Shown: positions 27,200 through 37,429, counted from the stretch's first letter. The stretch: DNA of 58,669 bases from Ignavibacteriaceae bacterium (GCA_031292455.1 JARLHC010000118.1:1-58669), one strand, 5' to 3'. A program made the numbers and translations. Notes: generated from the letters alone by a model not told the origin.

Positions 27200-28726
27200 T
27201 CATTTGGGTATTTCCCGGGGTACCGGAGTATTTACCTGTATCAGAACCCTGGCAGTAGACCTGTCTGATATTTTTAAGAATGTATTTGGATAAACTCCTA
27301 TCCACACAATAAAAATAAGCAGAGAAGCAAAAATAAAAATCTCTCTTTTATTCATATCGGGTAAATGTTCCATCTTCGGATTCTTTACTACGCCGAAAAT
27401 CACCCTTTGGTACATCCACAACAAATAAACAGCTGAAAAGATAACACCTGTTGCTGCAAAAACAGTAAAGCCCCATGTATTTAACAGAGGGGACTTAAAT
27501 GCACCCAACAGAATTAAAAACTCGCCTATAAATCCGTTTAATCCGGGCAGGCCTATTGAAGATAATGAAGCAATTAAAAGTGCGGCTGAATAAACAGGAA
27601 CTATCTTAGCCAAACCGCCGTAATCAGAAATCTCTCTTGTATGAGATCTTTCATAAATTACACCGACTAAAAAGAAGAGGGCTCCCGTCGACAAACCGTG
27701 ATTCACCATCTGTATGATAGCTCCCTGCATCGATTCCTGAGTCATTGCAAATATTCCAAGCACAACAAATCCCAGATGGGACACAGAAGAATAAGCAACA
27801 AGTTTCTTCATATCTTTCTGAACCATTGCCACCAGAGCACCGTAAATTATGCCTATAACTGCAAGGACAGACAAAAAAGGAGCGAACGTAATAGCGGCTT
27901 CAGGAAACAACGGGAGGCAGAATCTTATTAGTCCATATGTTCCCATCTTCAAAAGGACAGCTGCAAGTATAATGCTACCCGCGGTAGGTGCTTCAACATG
28001 TGCATCGGGGAGCCAGGTATGCAACGGGAATAAAGGTATCTTAATAGCAAAGCTTAATGCAAAAGCAAGAAACAACCAATTCTGGAAATTCTTTGCCAAA
28101 GCAGGACCAACGCTGTATAATTCTACCAGGTCAGTAGTAAAATGCCCAACCACTCCACCTGCGCTAACTCCCAACCATATAATTGCAACAAGCATAATCA
28201 GACTACCTGTCATAGTAAAGAGGAAGAATTTTACTGAAGCATAAATTCTCCTCTCCCCACCCCAAATGCCTATAATAAAATACATCGGGATGAGCATTGC
28301 TTCCCAGAATACATAAAACAGGAACAGGTCGAGTGATACAAAAACGCCGATCATTCCTACTTCAAGCAGGAGCATAAAGAAAGTAAATTCCTTAACCTTT
28401 TTATTTATTGCTTTCCAGCTTGATAGCAGAGTCAGGGGTGTGATAAAAGTCGTTAATAATAAGAGGAGTAAGCTGAGTCCGTCAATTCCGACATGGTAGC
28501 TGATATTAAGATTAGTAATCCAGGGGACTTTATGGACAAACTGGAACCCCGGATTGATGCTATCAAATTTGGAAAGGACCATTAGGGTCAGACCGAATGT
28601 AATAACAGAAATAGACAATCCGAATATCCGGATCTCATTTTCATTCTCCCGCTGGAAAACGAGTAACAGTAAAGCACCAAGTAATGGTGTAAAGAGAATG
28701 TAAGAGAGTAATTGATTAGTTTCCAT
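27200..28726 (-). CDS. nuoM: NADH-quinone oxidoreductase subunit M
   Basis: The 508-residue proton-pumping subunit shows YVFWEAMLIPMYFIIGIWGG with the conserved Glu, IPLFPLHTWLPDAHVEAPTAGS, and LVAYSSVSHLGFVVLG. Length and helix number (14) are as expected. It starts 2 bases after the nuoL stop, so the two are likely translationally coupled. Confidence 0.95.
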   Translation of the reverse strand: METNQLLSYILFTPLLGALLLLVFQRENENEIRIFGLSISVITFGLTLMVLSKFDSINPGFQFVHKVPWITNLNISYHVGIDGLSLLLLLLTTFITPLTLLSSWKAINKKVKEFTFFMLLLEVGMIGVFVSLDLFLFYVFWEAMLIPMYFIIGIWGGERRIYASVKFFLFTMTGSLIMLVAIIWLGVSAGGVVGHFTTDLVELYSVGPALAKNFQNWLFLAFALSFAIKIPLFPLHTWLPDAHVEAPTAGSIILAAVLLKMGTYGLIRFCLPLFPEAAITFAPFLSVLAVIGIIYGALVAMVQKDMKKLVAYSSVSHLGFVVLGIFAMTQESMQGAIIQMVNHGLSTGALFFLVGVIYERSHTREISDYGGLAKIVPVYSAALLIASLSSIGLPGLNGFIGEFLILLGAFKSPLLNTWGFTVFAATGVIFSAVYLLWMYQRVIFGVVKNPKMEHLPDMNKREIFIFASLLIFIVWIGVYPNTFLKISDRSTARVLIQVNTPVPREIPK

Positions 28727-28728
28727 AA

Positions 28729-30666
28729 TTATAAGCTCATAATTATCCAGAATAATGCAATTACTAATCCGATCATCATAACCATAGCATACAATTGTGT
28801 AACGCCTGTTTGAATTTTCCTGATCTTTCCTGATAAATAATTAATTAATGATGCTGTCCCGTTAACTGCACCGTCAATAATTTTGACGTCTGTAAACTTC
28901 CATAATAACCTTTCCGATCCTCTTTTAACCGGATTAACAATTGCAGCATCATATATCTCATCCACAAAATACTTGTTAAGGAGAAGATAGTATATACCTT
29001 TGAATTTCCGCGAAGTATCAAGAGCAAACTGCGGGTTCTTAAGATAAACGTACCTGGCAAAATATATCGCGCAGGCGGCGCCGATGACTGTTATGGACAT
29101 AAGCGTAATTTCTTCCATACCGGAATGGGCTCCATAAACCATCAGCCTTGTATTAGCTTTCTGAAATACAGGTGCGAGCCAACTTTCAAATAAATTTCCA
29201 TTCTCACCTGCAAAGAGCGCAGGTATTCCTATAAACCCGCCGACAGCCGATAGAACTGCCAGTACCATTAAAGGAATAGTCATCAATTTAGGTGACTCAT
29301 GGGGATGCTTATTAAGGTTAAATCTTTCCTTCCCTTCAAAAATGAGGAAGTAAAGACGAAACATATAAAAGGCCGTAAGCAAAGCTGTTCCCGCACCGAT
29401 AATCCATAGTATAATATGTCCGTTTGCAAAAGTATTCCAAAGGATATCATCTTTGGAAAAGAATCCTGATAAAGGAGGAATGCCTGAAATTGCCAGTGCA
29501 GCAATTAAGAAAGTAAAATATGTCTGCGGCATATATTTCTTAAGCCCGCCGTAATTCTGGATATCCTGCTCTTCATGCATCGAATGGATAACAGAGCCGG
29601 CGCCAAGGAATAGTAACGCTTTGAAGAATGCGTGAGTCATAACATGGAATATTCCAGAAGTAAATGCACCCACGCCCATGGCAAGGAACATATATCCAAG
29701 CTGACTTACAGTAGAATAGGCAAGCACCTTTTTGATATCATTCTGAACCAAACCGATCGAAGCAGCAAATATTGCAGTGAACGCCCCGATGATAGCTATA
29801 ACAGTTAATATGGCAGGGGCAGATGCAAATATTATTGAGCATCGCGCAACCATATAGACTCCTGCTGTAACCATAGTAGCGGCATGTATAAGCGCAGAAA
29901 CAGGGGTAGGGCCTGCCATTGCATCCGGCAGCCATACAAACAACGGTATCTGTGCCGATTTACCTATAGCCCCGACAAAGAGGAATAGCGCAATAAAATT
30001 AAAAATAGATGCAGGAACATTATAAGCATCAACACGGGAGAATACTTCAGTGAAATTCAAGCTTCCAAAAGTAGAATAGATCAGGAACATACCCAGAAGG
30101 AATCCAAAGTCACCTATCCTATTTACAATAAATGCTTTCTTGGCAGCGTCCCCGGTAGTTCCCTTTTCGAATTTTTTATCATACCAGAAACCGATCAGCA
30201 GGTAAGAGCAGAGCCCCACCCCTTCCCATCCGAGAAAGAGGAGCACGAAATTATCCCCTAATACCAAGTTCATCATTGCAAAGATAAAGAGATTCATATA
30301 GGCAAAGAATCTCCAAAATCCTTTATCGCCATGCATGTAGCCGATCGAATAGACGTGAATAATAAACCCCACGCCTGTTACGATCAATGCCATAACAAGA
30401 GAGAGCTGATCTACCTGATAAGAAACATTTATGTTCAATCCCCCTGCATGCAGCCAATTAAATAAAGTAACAATGGTTTTCCTGTCACCGGCCGGCAATC
30501 CAAGTGTCTGAAAGAATGAGCTGACAGCAACAAGGAAAGACAAGCCGATGGTTCCGCTTCCGATCCATCCAATAATCTTTTCGTTTTTAATCCTGCCTCC
30601 CACAATACCGTTAAAGAGGAAACCAAACAACGGCAGCAGGACAGTCAGGTAAATGTATTGAGTCAT
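28729..30666 (-). CDS. nuoL: NADH-quinone oxidoreductase subunit L
   Basis: The 645-residue subunit has the antiporter-like core with GWEGVGLCSYLLIGFWY, PLFVWLPDAMAGPTPVSALIHAATMVTAG (two adjoining parts) and VLAYSTVSQLGYMFLAMG. The C-terminal ~130 residues form the lateral helix and last membrane helix that clamp subunits M and N. It lies 25 bases after nuoK. Confidence 0.95.
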   Translation of the reverse strand: MTQYIYLTVLLPLFGFLFNGIVGGRIKNEKIIGWIGSGTIGLSFLVAVSSFFQTLGLPAGDRKTIVTLFNWLHAGGLNINVSYQVDQLSLVMALIVTGVGFIIHVYSIGYMHGDKGFWRFFAYMNLFIFAMMNLVLGDNFVLLFLGWEGVGLCSYLLIGFWYDKKFEKGTTGDAAKKAFIVNRIGDFGFLLGMFLIYSTFGSLNFTEVFSRVDAYNVPASIFNFIALFLFVGAIGKSAQIPLFVWLPDAMAGPTPVSALIHAATMVTAGVYMVARCSIIFASAPAILTVIAIIGAFTAIFAASIGLVQNDIKKVLAYSTVSQLGYMFLAMGVGAFTSGIFHVMTHAFFKALLFLGAGSVIHSMHEEQDIQNYGGLKKYMPQTYFTFLIAALAISGIPPLSGFFSKDDILWNTFANGHIILWIIGAGTALLTAFYMFRLYFLIFEGKERFNLNKHPHESPKLMTIPLMVLAVLSAVGGFIGIPALFAGENGNLFESWLAPVFQKANTRLMVYGAHSGMEEITLMSITVIGAACAIYFARYVYLKNPQFALDTSRKFKGIYYLLLNKYFVDEIYDAAIVNPVKRGSERLLWKFTDVKIIDGAVNGTASLINYLSGKIRKIQTGVTQLYAMVMMIGLVIALFWIIMSL

Positions 30667-30691
30667 TAATTACTAACCGGAAATTTGTAAA

Positions 30692-30997
30692 TCACCATTT
30701 AAGTATATTTATCTCATCAACATTCATAGTCTGTTTATTCCTGAACAGGGCTATAATAATGGCAAGTCCCACAGCAGCTTCAGCTGCAGCAACAGTCATA
30801 ACAAAAAAGACAAACAGCTGTCCTACCGGATTACCAATATAGGATGAAAAAGTAACCAGCGTAAGGTTAGCAGAGTTAAGCATCAGTTCAACTGACATAA
30901 ATATCACGATTGCATTCCTTCTTGTAAGAACCCCTGCAACTCCGGTAATAAACATGAAAGCGCTTAATACTAAAAAATACTCTATTGGTACGTGCAT
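30692..30997 (-). CDS. nuoK: NADH-quinone oxidoreductase subunit K
   Basis: The 101-residue, three-helix subunit contains the two membrane Glu positions, [13 protein letters not shown] and [17 protein letters not shown], needed for proton transfer. It is spaced 4 bases from nuoJ. Confidence 0.95.
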   Translation of the reverse strand: MHVPIEYFLVLSAFMFITGVAGVLTRRNAIVIFMSVELMLNSANLTLVTFSSYIGNPVGQLFVFFVMTVAAAEAAVGLAIIIALFRNKQTMNVDEINILKW

Positions 30998-31001
30998 ATT
31001 A

Positions 31002-31514
31002 TTATTCGAATTTCCTCTTGGCTAAAACAACAGCTCCTATTGTAGCGGCAAGCAGTAAAAAGCCTGCGGCTTCAAACGGGAGTATATAATTTGTATAAAG
31101 CTCGGTTCCGATTGATTCAACTGTTCCTGCATTTACGCTTGCAGTTACATCAGAGTTCAAGGCAGAGCCGGGATGGGATTTCAATATCACATAAGCTAAT
31201 TGAACAAATACAAGGGCAGCGATAATGAATGCAAATGTTCTGATTCCCGAAATCTTTGTTACAATCTTCTCGTGCTCGGGTCTTAAAAGCATTATTACGA
31301 ACAGGAAGAGAACCATTATTGCGCCTGCATAGACAATTACCTGAACAACGGCAATAAACTGAGCATTCAGCAATAAATATAATCCTGCCAGTGAAGCTAA
31401 ATTAAGGATCAGGAACAAGGCGGCCATTACGACTTCGGAACGGGTAATCATAAGAATCCCCGAAACGGCAGCAACGGCAGCAAATACAAGAAACAGGAAT
31501 AGTTCTAACGACAT
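31002..31514 (-). CDS. nuoJ: NADH-quinone oxidoreductase subunit J
   Basis: The 170-residue, five-helix subunit has [28 protein letters not shown] (two adjoining parts), the third-helix region with the conserved Tyr-Ala-Gly. It is the first nuo gene here and begins 15 bases after the asnS stop. Subunits A-I are not in the window, so the complex I genes are split in this genome. Confidence 0.93.
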   Translation of the reverse strand: MSLELFLFLVFAAVAAVSGILMITRSEVVMAALFLILNLASLAGLYLLLNAQFIAVVQVIVYAGAIMVLFLFVIMLLRPEHEKIVTKISGIRTFAFIIAALVFVQLAYVILKSHPGSALNSDVTASVNAGTVESIGTELYTNYILPFEAAGFLLLAATIGAVVLAKRKFE

Positions 31515-31529
31515 ATTTATCTGAAATAA

Positions 31530-32825
31530 TTACGGTGTATTTCTATAGATCATTCTTGGGAACGGAATAGTTTCCCTAACGTGATCGAGTCCGCATATCC
31601 ATCCAACAGTTCTTTCAAGACCTAATCCAAATCCTGCATGGGGAACAGAGCCGAACCTTCTTAGATCGAGGTACCACTCAAAAGCTTCCTGCGGGAGTTT
31701 ATGTTCCTTAATTCTTTCGAGCAGAAGTTCATAATTATCCTCGCGCTGGCTACCGCCGATTATTTCTCCTACTCCTTCCGGGGCGAGCACATCGACAGCG
31801 AGGGCAAGATCGGGATTTTCGGGATCCCTTTTCATATAAAAAGCTTTTACTATAGCAGGATACCTATGTACCATAACAGGCCTGTCGAACTGGTTAGAAA
31901 TAATTGTTTCATCAGTGGCACCAAGGTCATTGCCATACTGGAAATCAATTCCGTTTTTCTTTAATATCTCCACTGCCTGATCATAAGAAATTCTTGGGAA
32001 TGGACGCACAACCTTCTCAAGGATTGAAGTATCTCTTTCGAGGACTTTTAATTCTTCCTGTTTTTCTTTTAAGATAGTCTGGACGATATATTCGAGGAAT
32101 TCCTCTGCAAGATCCATATCAGCTTCCAGATCATTAAAAGCTACTTCAGGTTCAACCATCCAGAACTCTGTAAGGTGTCTTCTTGTCTTAGATTTTTCAG
32201 CTCTAAAAGTAGGGCCGAAAGTATAGACTTTTCCCAGCGCCATAGCTCCTGCTTCAGCATAGAGCTGACCCGACTGAGTAAGATATGCTTTACCGAGATC
32301 GAAATATTCTGTTTCAAATAAGGTAGAAGTTCCTTCGCAGGCAGCAGGAGTTAAAATAGGAGGATCCATCAAAGTAAATCCCCTTTCGTCAAAGAAATCC
32401 CTGATAGCCTTAACTATTCTGTGTCTTATTTTAAGGATAGCCACCTGTTTGGATGAGCGCAGCCATAAATGGCGGTTATCCATAAGGAATTCTATACCGT
32501 GGTCTTTGGGAGTTATTGGATAATCGTGAGCTTCAGAAATTACATGCAGATCAATTGCATCGAGTTCAAAGCCGCCTGGTGCTCTTGGTTCAACTTTTAC
32601 TTTTCCAGTAACTTCGATCGATGATTCCTGTCCGATCCTGTCAGCAAGATTGAATACATCTTCGGATACATTTCCTTTAAAATAGACACATTGGAGGTAA
32701 CCCGAACCGTCTCTGAGAACGAGGAATTTAATTTTGCCGCCTGATCTTTTGTTAAAAAGCCAGCCGCTTAGTGTCACTTCCTGCCCTACATGGTCAGAAA
32801 GGTCTTTTATATATATTTTTTGCAT
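31530..32825 (-). CDS. asnS: Asparaginyl-tRNA synthetase
   Basis: A 431-residue class IIb synthetase. The N-terminal OB fold (1-~110; [31 protein letters not shown] in two parts) binds the anticodon. The catalytic domain shows motif 2 ([20 protein letters not shown]) and motif 3 ([13 protein letters not shown]). Asn-specific features such as the long insertion-free core favour AsnRS over AspRS. It is immediately upstream of nuoJKLMN and probably shares its promoter (above 32825). Confidence 0.93.
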   Translation of the reverse strand: MQKIYIKDLSDHVGQEVTLSGWLFNKRSGGKIKFLVLRDGSGYLQCVYFKGNVSEDVFNLADRIGQESSIEVTGKVKVEPRAPGGFELDAIDLHVISEAHDYPITPKDHGIEFLMDNRHLWLRSSKQVAILKIRHRIVKAIRDFFDERGFTLMDPPILTPAACEGTSTLFETEYFDLGKAYLTQSGQLYAEAGAMALGKVYTFGPTFRAEKSKTRRHLTEFWMVEPEVAFNDLEADMDLAEEFLEYIVQTILKEKQEELKVLERDTSILEKVVRPFPRISYDQAVEILKKNGIDFQYGNDLGATDETIISNQFDRPVMVHRYPAIVKAFYMKRDPENPDLALAVDVLAPEGVGEIIGGSQREDNYELLLERIKEHKLPQEAFEWYLDLRRFGSVPHAGFGLGLERTVGWICGLDHVRETIPFPRMIYRNTP

Positions 32826-32931
32826 TTGGGGACTATTTCTTTATTGTAAAATTTACGGACAAATATAAAGATAGGGGTATATAAATGCAAAGATATCAAG
32901 AGTTTAGTGATATTAAGATGACATAGTTTAA

Positions 32932-33240
32932 TTACTCTAAAGCGGCACGCAGTTCATTATACAGAAGACCGCTTCCGCCCCCAAAATGTTGAATTATTTT
33001 AATACCTGGGTTACCGGAATTAAATATATGCCTGAGTTTTTTATCGGAAGAGGGATCAATTCCCTGGCAAAACAATACCAGATCAAACTTAAGTTTATTA
33101 AAGAGTTTCACCGCCTCATCGTCGGTGAGAGTGCCTGCCGCTATATATGGTGTATTTTTATGAATAAGTTCAAGTACCTTATTAAGGATTTCCGGATGTC
33201 TACCGACGACAAGAATATTTACAACTGCAGGAGCTGCCAT
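32932..33240 (-). CDS. Degenerate receiver-like small protein
   Basis: The 102 residues resemble a response-regulator receiver fold: VVNILVVGRHPEIL (strand 1), FDLVLFCQGID (strand 3) and a last strand IKIIQHFGGG. The phospho-accepting Asp expected at the end of strand 3 is missing (LFCQG), so it could not work by normal phosphorylation. No output domain is present. It follows the pirin gene by 10 bases, so the two are likely cotranscribed. Function unknown. Confidence 0.55.
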   Translation of the reverse strand: MAAPAVVNILVVGRHPEILNKVLELIHKNTPYIAAGTLTDDEAVKLFNKLKFDLVLFCQGIDPSSDKKLRHIFNSGNPGIKIIQHFGGGSGLLYNELRAALE

Positions 33241-33250
33241 ATTTATTAAA

Positions 33251-33976
33251 TTAATTTTCTGTTTTCATAGGGACATCAATAACGAGAATTTCGCTATTAT
33301 CAGATTCCGAAGCAAGAGTAACCGAATTTATATCCCATAAACCTATTACATCCCTTTTATCGAGCACCTGATCGTTGATCTTCATTTTACCATCGATAAG
33401 AAAGCAGAATACTCCATTCTCCCTGCGCTTAACATTATACTGTATCTGATGCCCCATTTTAATATTACCAAGATAGAACCATGCATCCTGATATATCCAG
33501 ACACCCTCATCATCTGGATTTGGAGAAACGATCTGTTGAAGTTTGTTAATCCGTTGTAAAGGGTCAAGAGTTATCTGGGCATATCTTGGCTCAACATTTA
33601 ATTTATTTGGATAGACCCATATCTGAAGGAATTTTCCTTCCCTATCTTTATTTTTATTATACTCGCTGTGGAAAATGCCCGTACCTGCACTCATAACCTG
33701 GATATCGCCTGAATTTATAACCTGCGTATTTCCCATGCTATCCTGATGTTCAAGGGCACCAACCAAGGGAATGCTGATTATCTCCATATTGTCATGCGGA
33801 TGGCGGCCGAAACCGGTACCTGCGGCAATTGTATCATCATTGAGAACGCGAAGAGCACCGAACTGAATTCTTTCAGGATTATAATAATCAGCAAAGCTGA
33901 AAGTATGGTAAGTATCCAGCCAGCCGTGATTTGCGTGACCACGAGATTCAGCTTTATAGAGAATCATATTTTCCAT
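33251..33976 (-). CDS. Pirin family bicupin (YhhW-like)
   Basis: The 241-residue protein has the N-terminal cupin metal ligands His59, His61 (GRHPHDNMEI), His103 and Glu105 (GIFHSEYN). Bacterial YhhW relatives can act as quercetin dioxygenases; the natural role is generally unknown. The second cupin lacks a metal set, as usual. A 287-base upstream gap, shared with a divergent lipoprotein gene, holds its promoter and otherwise nothing I can name. Confidence 0.88.
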   Translation of the reverse strand: MENMILYKAESRGHANHGWLDTYHTFSFADYYNPERIQFGALRVLNDDTIAAGTGFGRHPHDNMEIISIPLVGALEHQDSMGNTQVINSGDIQVMSAGTGIFHSEYNKNKDREGKFLQIWVYPNKLNVEPRYAQITLDPLQRINKLQQIVSPNPDDEGVWIYQDAWFYLGNIKMGHQIQYNVKRRENGVFCFLIDGKMKINDQVLDKRDVIGLWDINSVTLASESDNSEILVIDVPMKTEN

Positions 33977-34275
33977 AATTAAAATCCTTTTTTCTTTATC
34001 GGAATATAAATTTTATTTCGCCATAGATTGGTAACAAACTTAAATGGTTATTCTATATCACATTAAGTGAATAACCCTTATCCCCTTATTTAATTATTGC
34101 AGATATTCTGCTAACACTTTTCTATGACATTTATCCGGGGTATCTTCACTGCAATGGAGACAATTCTGATAAAATTCTTAAACCTTTCATAATCTACTAT
34201 AGGATAATTGGTGTTGAAAATATAATAAATAAGTCGTACAATAATAGTGTCAGATATTATAAGATGAGGCAGGCT

Positions 34276-34899
34276 ATGAAATTAGCAGTAATTTTATTTT
34301 GTCTGGGGATTTTGTCGGGTTGTTCATCAGTACAGCAAACATCAGATAAAAATGCACCTGTACTATTAGTCCAGCGTCCATTTCCTGCTTTTCCGATTTC
34401 ATTCTTTAAACCTAATATTTTTCTGGATGCTGATATTTATATCAGGGATGATGGCACGGTATCAAATGTTATATTAAAAACAGGGAGCGGTATAAAGTCA
34501 TGGGATTCCGCTGCAACCGCGATTATCAGTACATGGCAGTACAGTCCGATGCGTGTAAATAATAAACCTGCTGCTTGCTGGATACATCAGAAAATGAAGG
34601 TCATAAGTGCCGAACCGATAATTTATTCTCTATCAGCTCTTCTATTCCCCACATATCAAATTGCAGATTCGATATACACTGACCTTATAGGAGGAAGCAA
34701 TTTTGAAGAGATCGCAAAGAATATTTCCCTTTACCCTGAGCTTGGTAGACATATTGAAATGGGGGAAGTTAACATTTACCAGTATTCGGAACTAATAAGA
34801 AACAGCATTACCAATTTAAGTGAAGGTGAATTTACAAAACCGATAAAATATGATGACCATTATATTATATTCAAACGCGTTCAGACAGTTGCAAAATAA
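34276..34899 (+). CDS. Lipoprotein with TonB-C-like and parvulin-like (PpiC) regions
   Basis: I chose ATG at 34276 because GAGG lies 6 bases upstream; an in-frame ATG at 34264 would add four residues. A lipobox (GILSGC) anchors it to a membrane. Residues ~40-110 match a TonB C-terminal fold (LDADIYIRDDGTVSNVIL, DSAATAIISTWQYSPM). Residues ~130-205 resemble a peptidyl-prolyl isomerase of the parvulin type (GGSNFEEIAKNIS, LSEGEFTKPIKYDDHYIIFKRV). The isomerase active-site residues look incomplete, so binding rather than catalysis may remain. The combination is unusual. Confidence 0.65.
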   Translation: MKLAVILFCLGILSGCSSVQQTSDKNAPVLLVQRPFPAFPISFFKPNIFLDADIYIRDDGTVSNVILKTGSGIKSWDSAATAIISTWQYSPMRVNNKPAACWIHQKMKVISAEPIIYSLSALLFPTYQIADSIYTDLIGGSNFEEIAKNISLYPELGRHIEMGEVNIYQYSELIRNSITNLSEGEFTKPIKYDDHYIIFKRVQTVAK

Positions 34900-34935
34900 A
34901 TAGATATAATAAAACGACATCCTGATAATTTAGGA

Positions 34936-35496
34936 TTAGGTAATTCTTAATAAAGATGAAAAGCTAAAAGGAAGTTTAGGACCTGCAGATACTTTGAATC
35001 CGCTTTTCTCTGCCAAACCAATTGTCATATTGAATTCCTGTTTAGATACGTGAAAGAATTTAGGTTCCACAATCAGGAATTCGCCTTTTTCATTCAAAAC
35101 ATTTTTTAATGATTCAAATAATTTTTCTTTATTTGGGACTTCATGCACCATATAAAATGCCAGGATAAAATCTACCTTTTGGGGAACAATAATCTTATCA
35201 GATTCACATTTAATTGTACTTATTATTTCCTCGAGAGGAGTCCCTTGAATTTTACTTCTAAGTTTCAGAAGCATTCCTTCCTGCAAGTCGACGGCAAATA
35301 CTTTGCCGTTATTGCCAACCATCTTTGCTAACTCGATGGAGAAGAATCCGGGTCCACAACCTACATCAAGGACTTTCATTCCCTCTTTGATATACGGGGC
35401 GAGTATTTTACAGGGGTTTTGGAACCATCTCCGCATTTTACTATCAAGTGAACCGGAGAGTTCAACAGGGCATACGCGATTTTTATCATTACTCAT
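34936..35496 (-). CDS. Class I SAM-dependent methyltransferase
   Basis: The 186-residue protein has motif I VLDVGCGPGFFSIELAK, motif II-like VFAVDLQEGML and a post-motif FILAFYMVHEVPNKEKLF. Its substrate cannot be inferred. It may be UbiE/arsenite-methyltransferase related by general pattern only; the extra cysteines of ArsM are absent. It starts 66 bases after an unrelated methyltransferase gene on the same strand. Confidence 0.8.
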   Translation of the reverse strand: MSNDKNRVCPVELSGSLDSKMRRWFQNPCKILAPYIKEGMKVLDVGCGPGFFSIELAKMVGNNGKVFAVDLQEGMLLKLRSKIQGTPLEEIISTIKCESDKIIVPQKVDFILAFYMVHEVPNKEKLFESLKNVLNEKGEFLIVEPKFFHVSKQEFNMTIGLAEKSGFKVSAGPKLPFSFSSLLRIT

Positions 35497-35562
35497 ATTA
35501 CGCTCTATAAAATATTATTTGAATTTATATTTATGAACTAATCAAAAGCTTGACTTTAAAAT

Positions 35563-36387
35563 TTATGATTTTAATATTCTTAAATGAACCATATACATTA
35601 TTTTATAATGGTCTGACAGCAATGCAACAATTTTATTTTTAAGTTTTAATCCTTTGAGCATTTTTCTAAACATCGGATATTCTTTAACCACTTCAATCTT
35701 ACTGTTCCATTTGGGAATATCCGAGGAAGTATCCAATCCCCATTTCAGATAGGATTTTTCATCCAGGCCACTACTTTCAATAACCTTTTTATTTGCAGCC
35801 CTTACCCCGACAGATGAAGCCGCATCAAAGACAAGCTCACTTCCAGGAAAAGACGAAGTCATTTTATTGAAAATCTCCTTCAATTGATTTTCTTCAAAAT
35901 AGTAAAGAACTCCCGCTGCAATAAACAGAACTTCATTTTTTACGTGAATCTCATTAAACCAATTATCATCAAGAAAAGAGCAGGAAATAAATTTCCTTCT
36001 ATCCCCTTCCGGGATAAACCTTCTTCTAAGTTCGATCACATCGGGTAAATCAAGATCAAACCATTTTAATTTTCCGTTATCAATTCTATCGTATGTAGTA
36101 TCCAGTCCACAACCAATATTTACGATAACAGCTTCAGGATATTTTATTAAGAATTCTTTAATAGTTCTATCAATATGGATACTGCGGGCAATCCATTCAT
36201 ATTGAGTAACAGGGTGAATATTATTTGATATGCGGGTAAAATCATAGTTAATTTTATTTATTATATCCGATGCCATTTTATCGGTTAATAAAGGATGCGG
36301 CTTTTGGGTTTCGATTGCCCGTCCCCATAATGGAAGAAGCAGAGTTATCTGCACATTTCCAAGGTCGATATTTATTTTTTCAGCCAT
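35563..36387 (-). CDS. LCMT/PPM1-like O-methyltransferase, copy 1
   Basis: The 274-residue protein belongs to the leucine carboxyl methyltransferase superfamily: IVNIGCGLDTTYDRIDNG is its SAM site, and WFDLDLPDVIELRRRFIPE is the typical next block. PLWGRAIETQKPHPLL near the N-terminus is shared with a second copy at 45977-46798; the two proteins align over their full length with obvious similarity. Bacterial members often methylate small carboxylates or polyketide-like substrates. The target here is unknown. Confidence 0.82.
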   Translation of the reverse strand: MAEKINIDLGNVQITLLLPLWGRAIETQKPHPLLTDKMASDIINKINYDFTRISNNIHPVTQYEWIARSIHIDRTIKEFLIKYPEAVIVNIGCGLDTTYDRIDNGKLKWFDLDLPDVIELRRRFIPEGDRRKFISCSFLDDNWFNEIHVKNEVLFIAAGVLYYFEENQLKEIFNKMTSSFPGSELVFDAASSVGVRAANKKVIESSGLDEKSYLKWGLDTSSDIPKWNSKIEVVKEYPMFRKMLKGLKLKNKIVALLSDHYKIMYMVHLRILKS

Positions 36388-36592
36388 ATTTGTTATTTAC
36401 ATAAATATTGATAAACAGGGGCAATGTTTCCTGAAATAAATTTTTAAATCCTCTATAATAGGTAGGTACCGAAACCGGAAAAAAGAGAAAAAATAAATAA
36501 AATATATTTTCCCTCTTTTTTTGTACCATAATGATACACATAGGCAATATCTATAAATAGCAGATAATTCATAATATTGACATACTTAATGA

Positions 36593-37048
36593 TTAGGCAG
36601 TATGGGTATTGTTAAGAATTTTCATAATAAGTTCATTCTGGTGTTCCAGATGCATGAGTATTATTTCTATTTCCTTTTCGGCTCTTACATTAACTTCGAA
36701 ATCAGATTCTGCTCTTTTTTCTGCATGACGTCCCTGGAGATTCTGTCCGATCATGATCAAAGGCATAAGAAATATCTGAATCATATTGGAGATAAACAGC
36801 CACAGGACAAAAGCAGGAAACGGATCAAACCGAAAGTCTTTTGGGGCTACAGTATTCCATCCAAGCCAGAGTAAAGTCCAAAATAATATTATGAAGAAAA
36901 ACCCCATTGATCCGACTTTATCAGTAACTTTAACCGCTAATTTTTCCAGAGTACTTAAGCTTTCTCTATGTTTAACATTTACATTTCTTATGGGCTTGCG
37001 TAATTTTTTTAATTCTTCGGAAGCTTTCAGGAAATTTTTTTCGTTCAT
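36593..37048 (-). CDS. DUF1003 family membrane protein
   Basis: The start at 37048 (MNEKNFLKAS) is preferred over 37078 because CGGAG precedes it by 6 bases. Two membrane helices (GSMGFFFIILFWTLLWLGWN and FVLWLFISNMIQIFLMPLIM) are joined by the short loop of DUF1003, and MIGQNLQGRHAEKRAESDFEVN plus an EIEIILMHLE coiled end are family marks. Function unknown. It stands alone. Confidence 0.85.
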   Translation of the reverse strand: MNEKNFLKASEELKKLRKPIRNVNVKHRESLSTLEKLAVKVTDKVGSMGFFFIILFWTLLWLGWNTVAPKDFRFDPFPAFVLWLFISNMIQIFLMPLIMIGQNLQGRHAEKRAESDFEVNVRAEKEIEIILMHLEHQNELIMKILNNTHTA

Positions 37049-37146
37049 TGTGACTCCGTTATTTGCATGAGTTATCAAAAAGCTGATGGAATAGAACTAA
37101 ATATAATAAATACAAATTGATATGATTGAATGCTAATAATCAGAAA

Positions 37147-37389
37147 TTATAGCCTATGCCAATATTTAACTGACTGATCCTTATTGACAAGTGTAGCAAT
37201 AATAGTATTATAGTTATTTTCGATTGTCAGTTTCACATGTGAGTCTTCAGGTACCTGGTAGTCAATCATAGTGGACGGATCATCCAGGATAGAAGACCGA
37301 CATCCATTCAGGGATAACATAAAGAAAAACAGGAGGGCGATATATTTAAACACAGACGTCAGAGATTGAAGCGATTGTTTTATAACCAT
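37147..37389 (-). CDS. Short lipoprotein-like ORF with degenerate sorting-domain tail
   Basis: The 80 residues start with a hydrophobic helix and a lipobox-like LSLNGC. The rest (PSTMIDYQVPEDSHVKLTI, then NTIIATLVNKDQ) follows the beginning of the T9SS type A / FlgD-like sorting domain common at the ends of secreted proteins in this phylum (NPST-I-Y-IP-V-L-V-ATLV). It breaks off after ~45 residues of the usual 75-90. It may be a fusion of a signal with a gene remnant rather than a working gene. Confidence 0.45.
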   Translation of the reverse strand: MVIKQSLQSLTSVFKYIALLFFFMLSLNGCRSSILDDPSTMIDYQVPEDSHVKLTIENNYNTIIATLVNKDQSVKYWHRL

Positions 37390-37429
37390 AATCAGAATCT
37401 ACATTTAAGTTTATAAATATTAATAATAG

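Noticed and set aside
32932-33240. Functional two-component response regulator
   Set aside because: The phospho-accepting Asp is missing, there is no output domain and no histidine kinase gene nearby; called only receiver-like.
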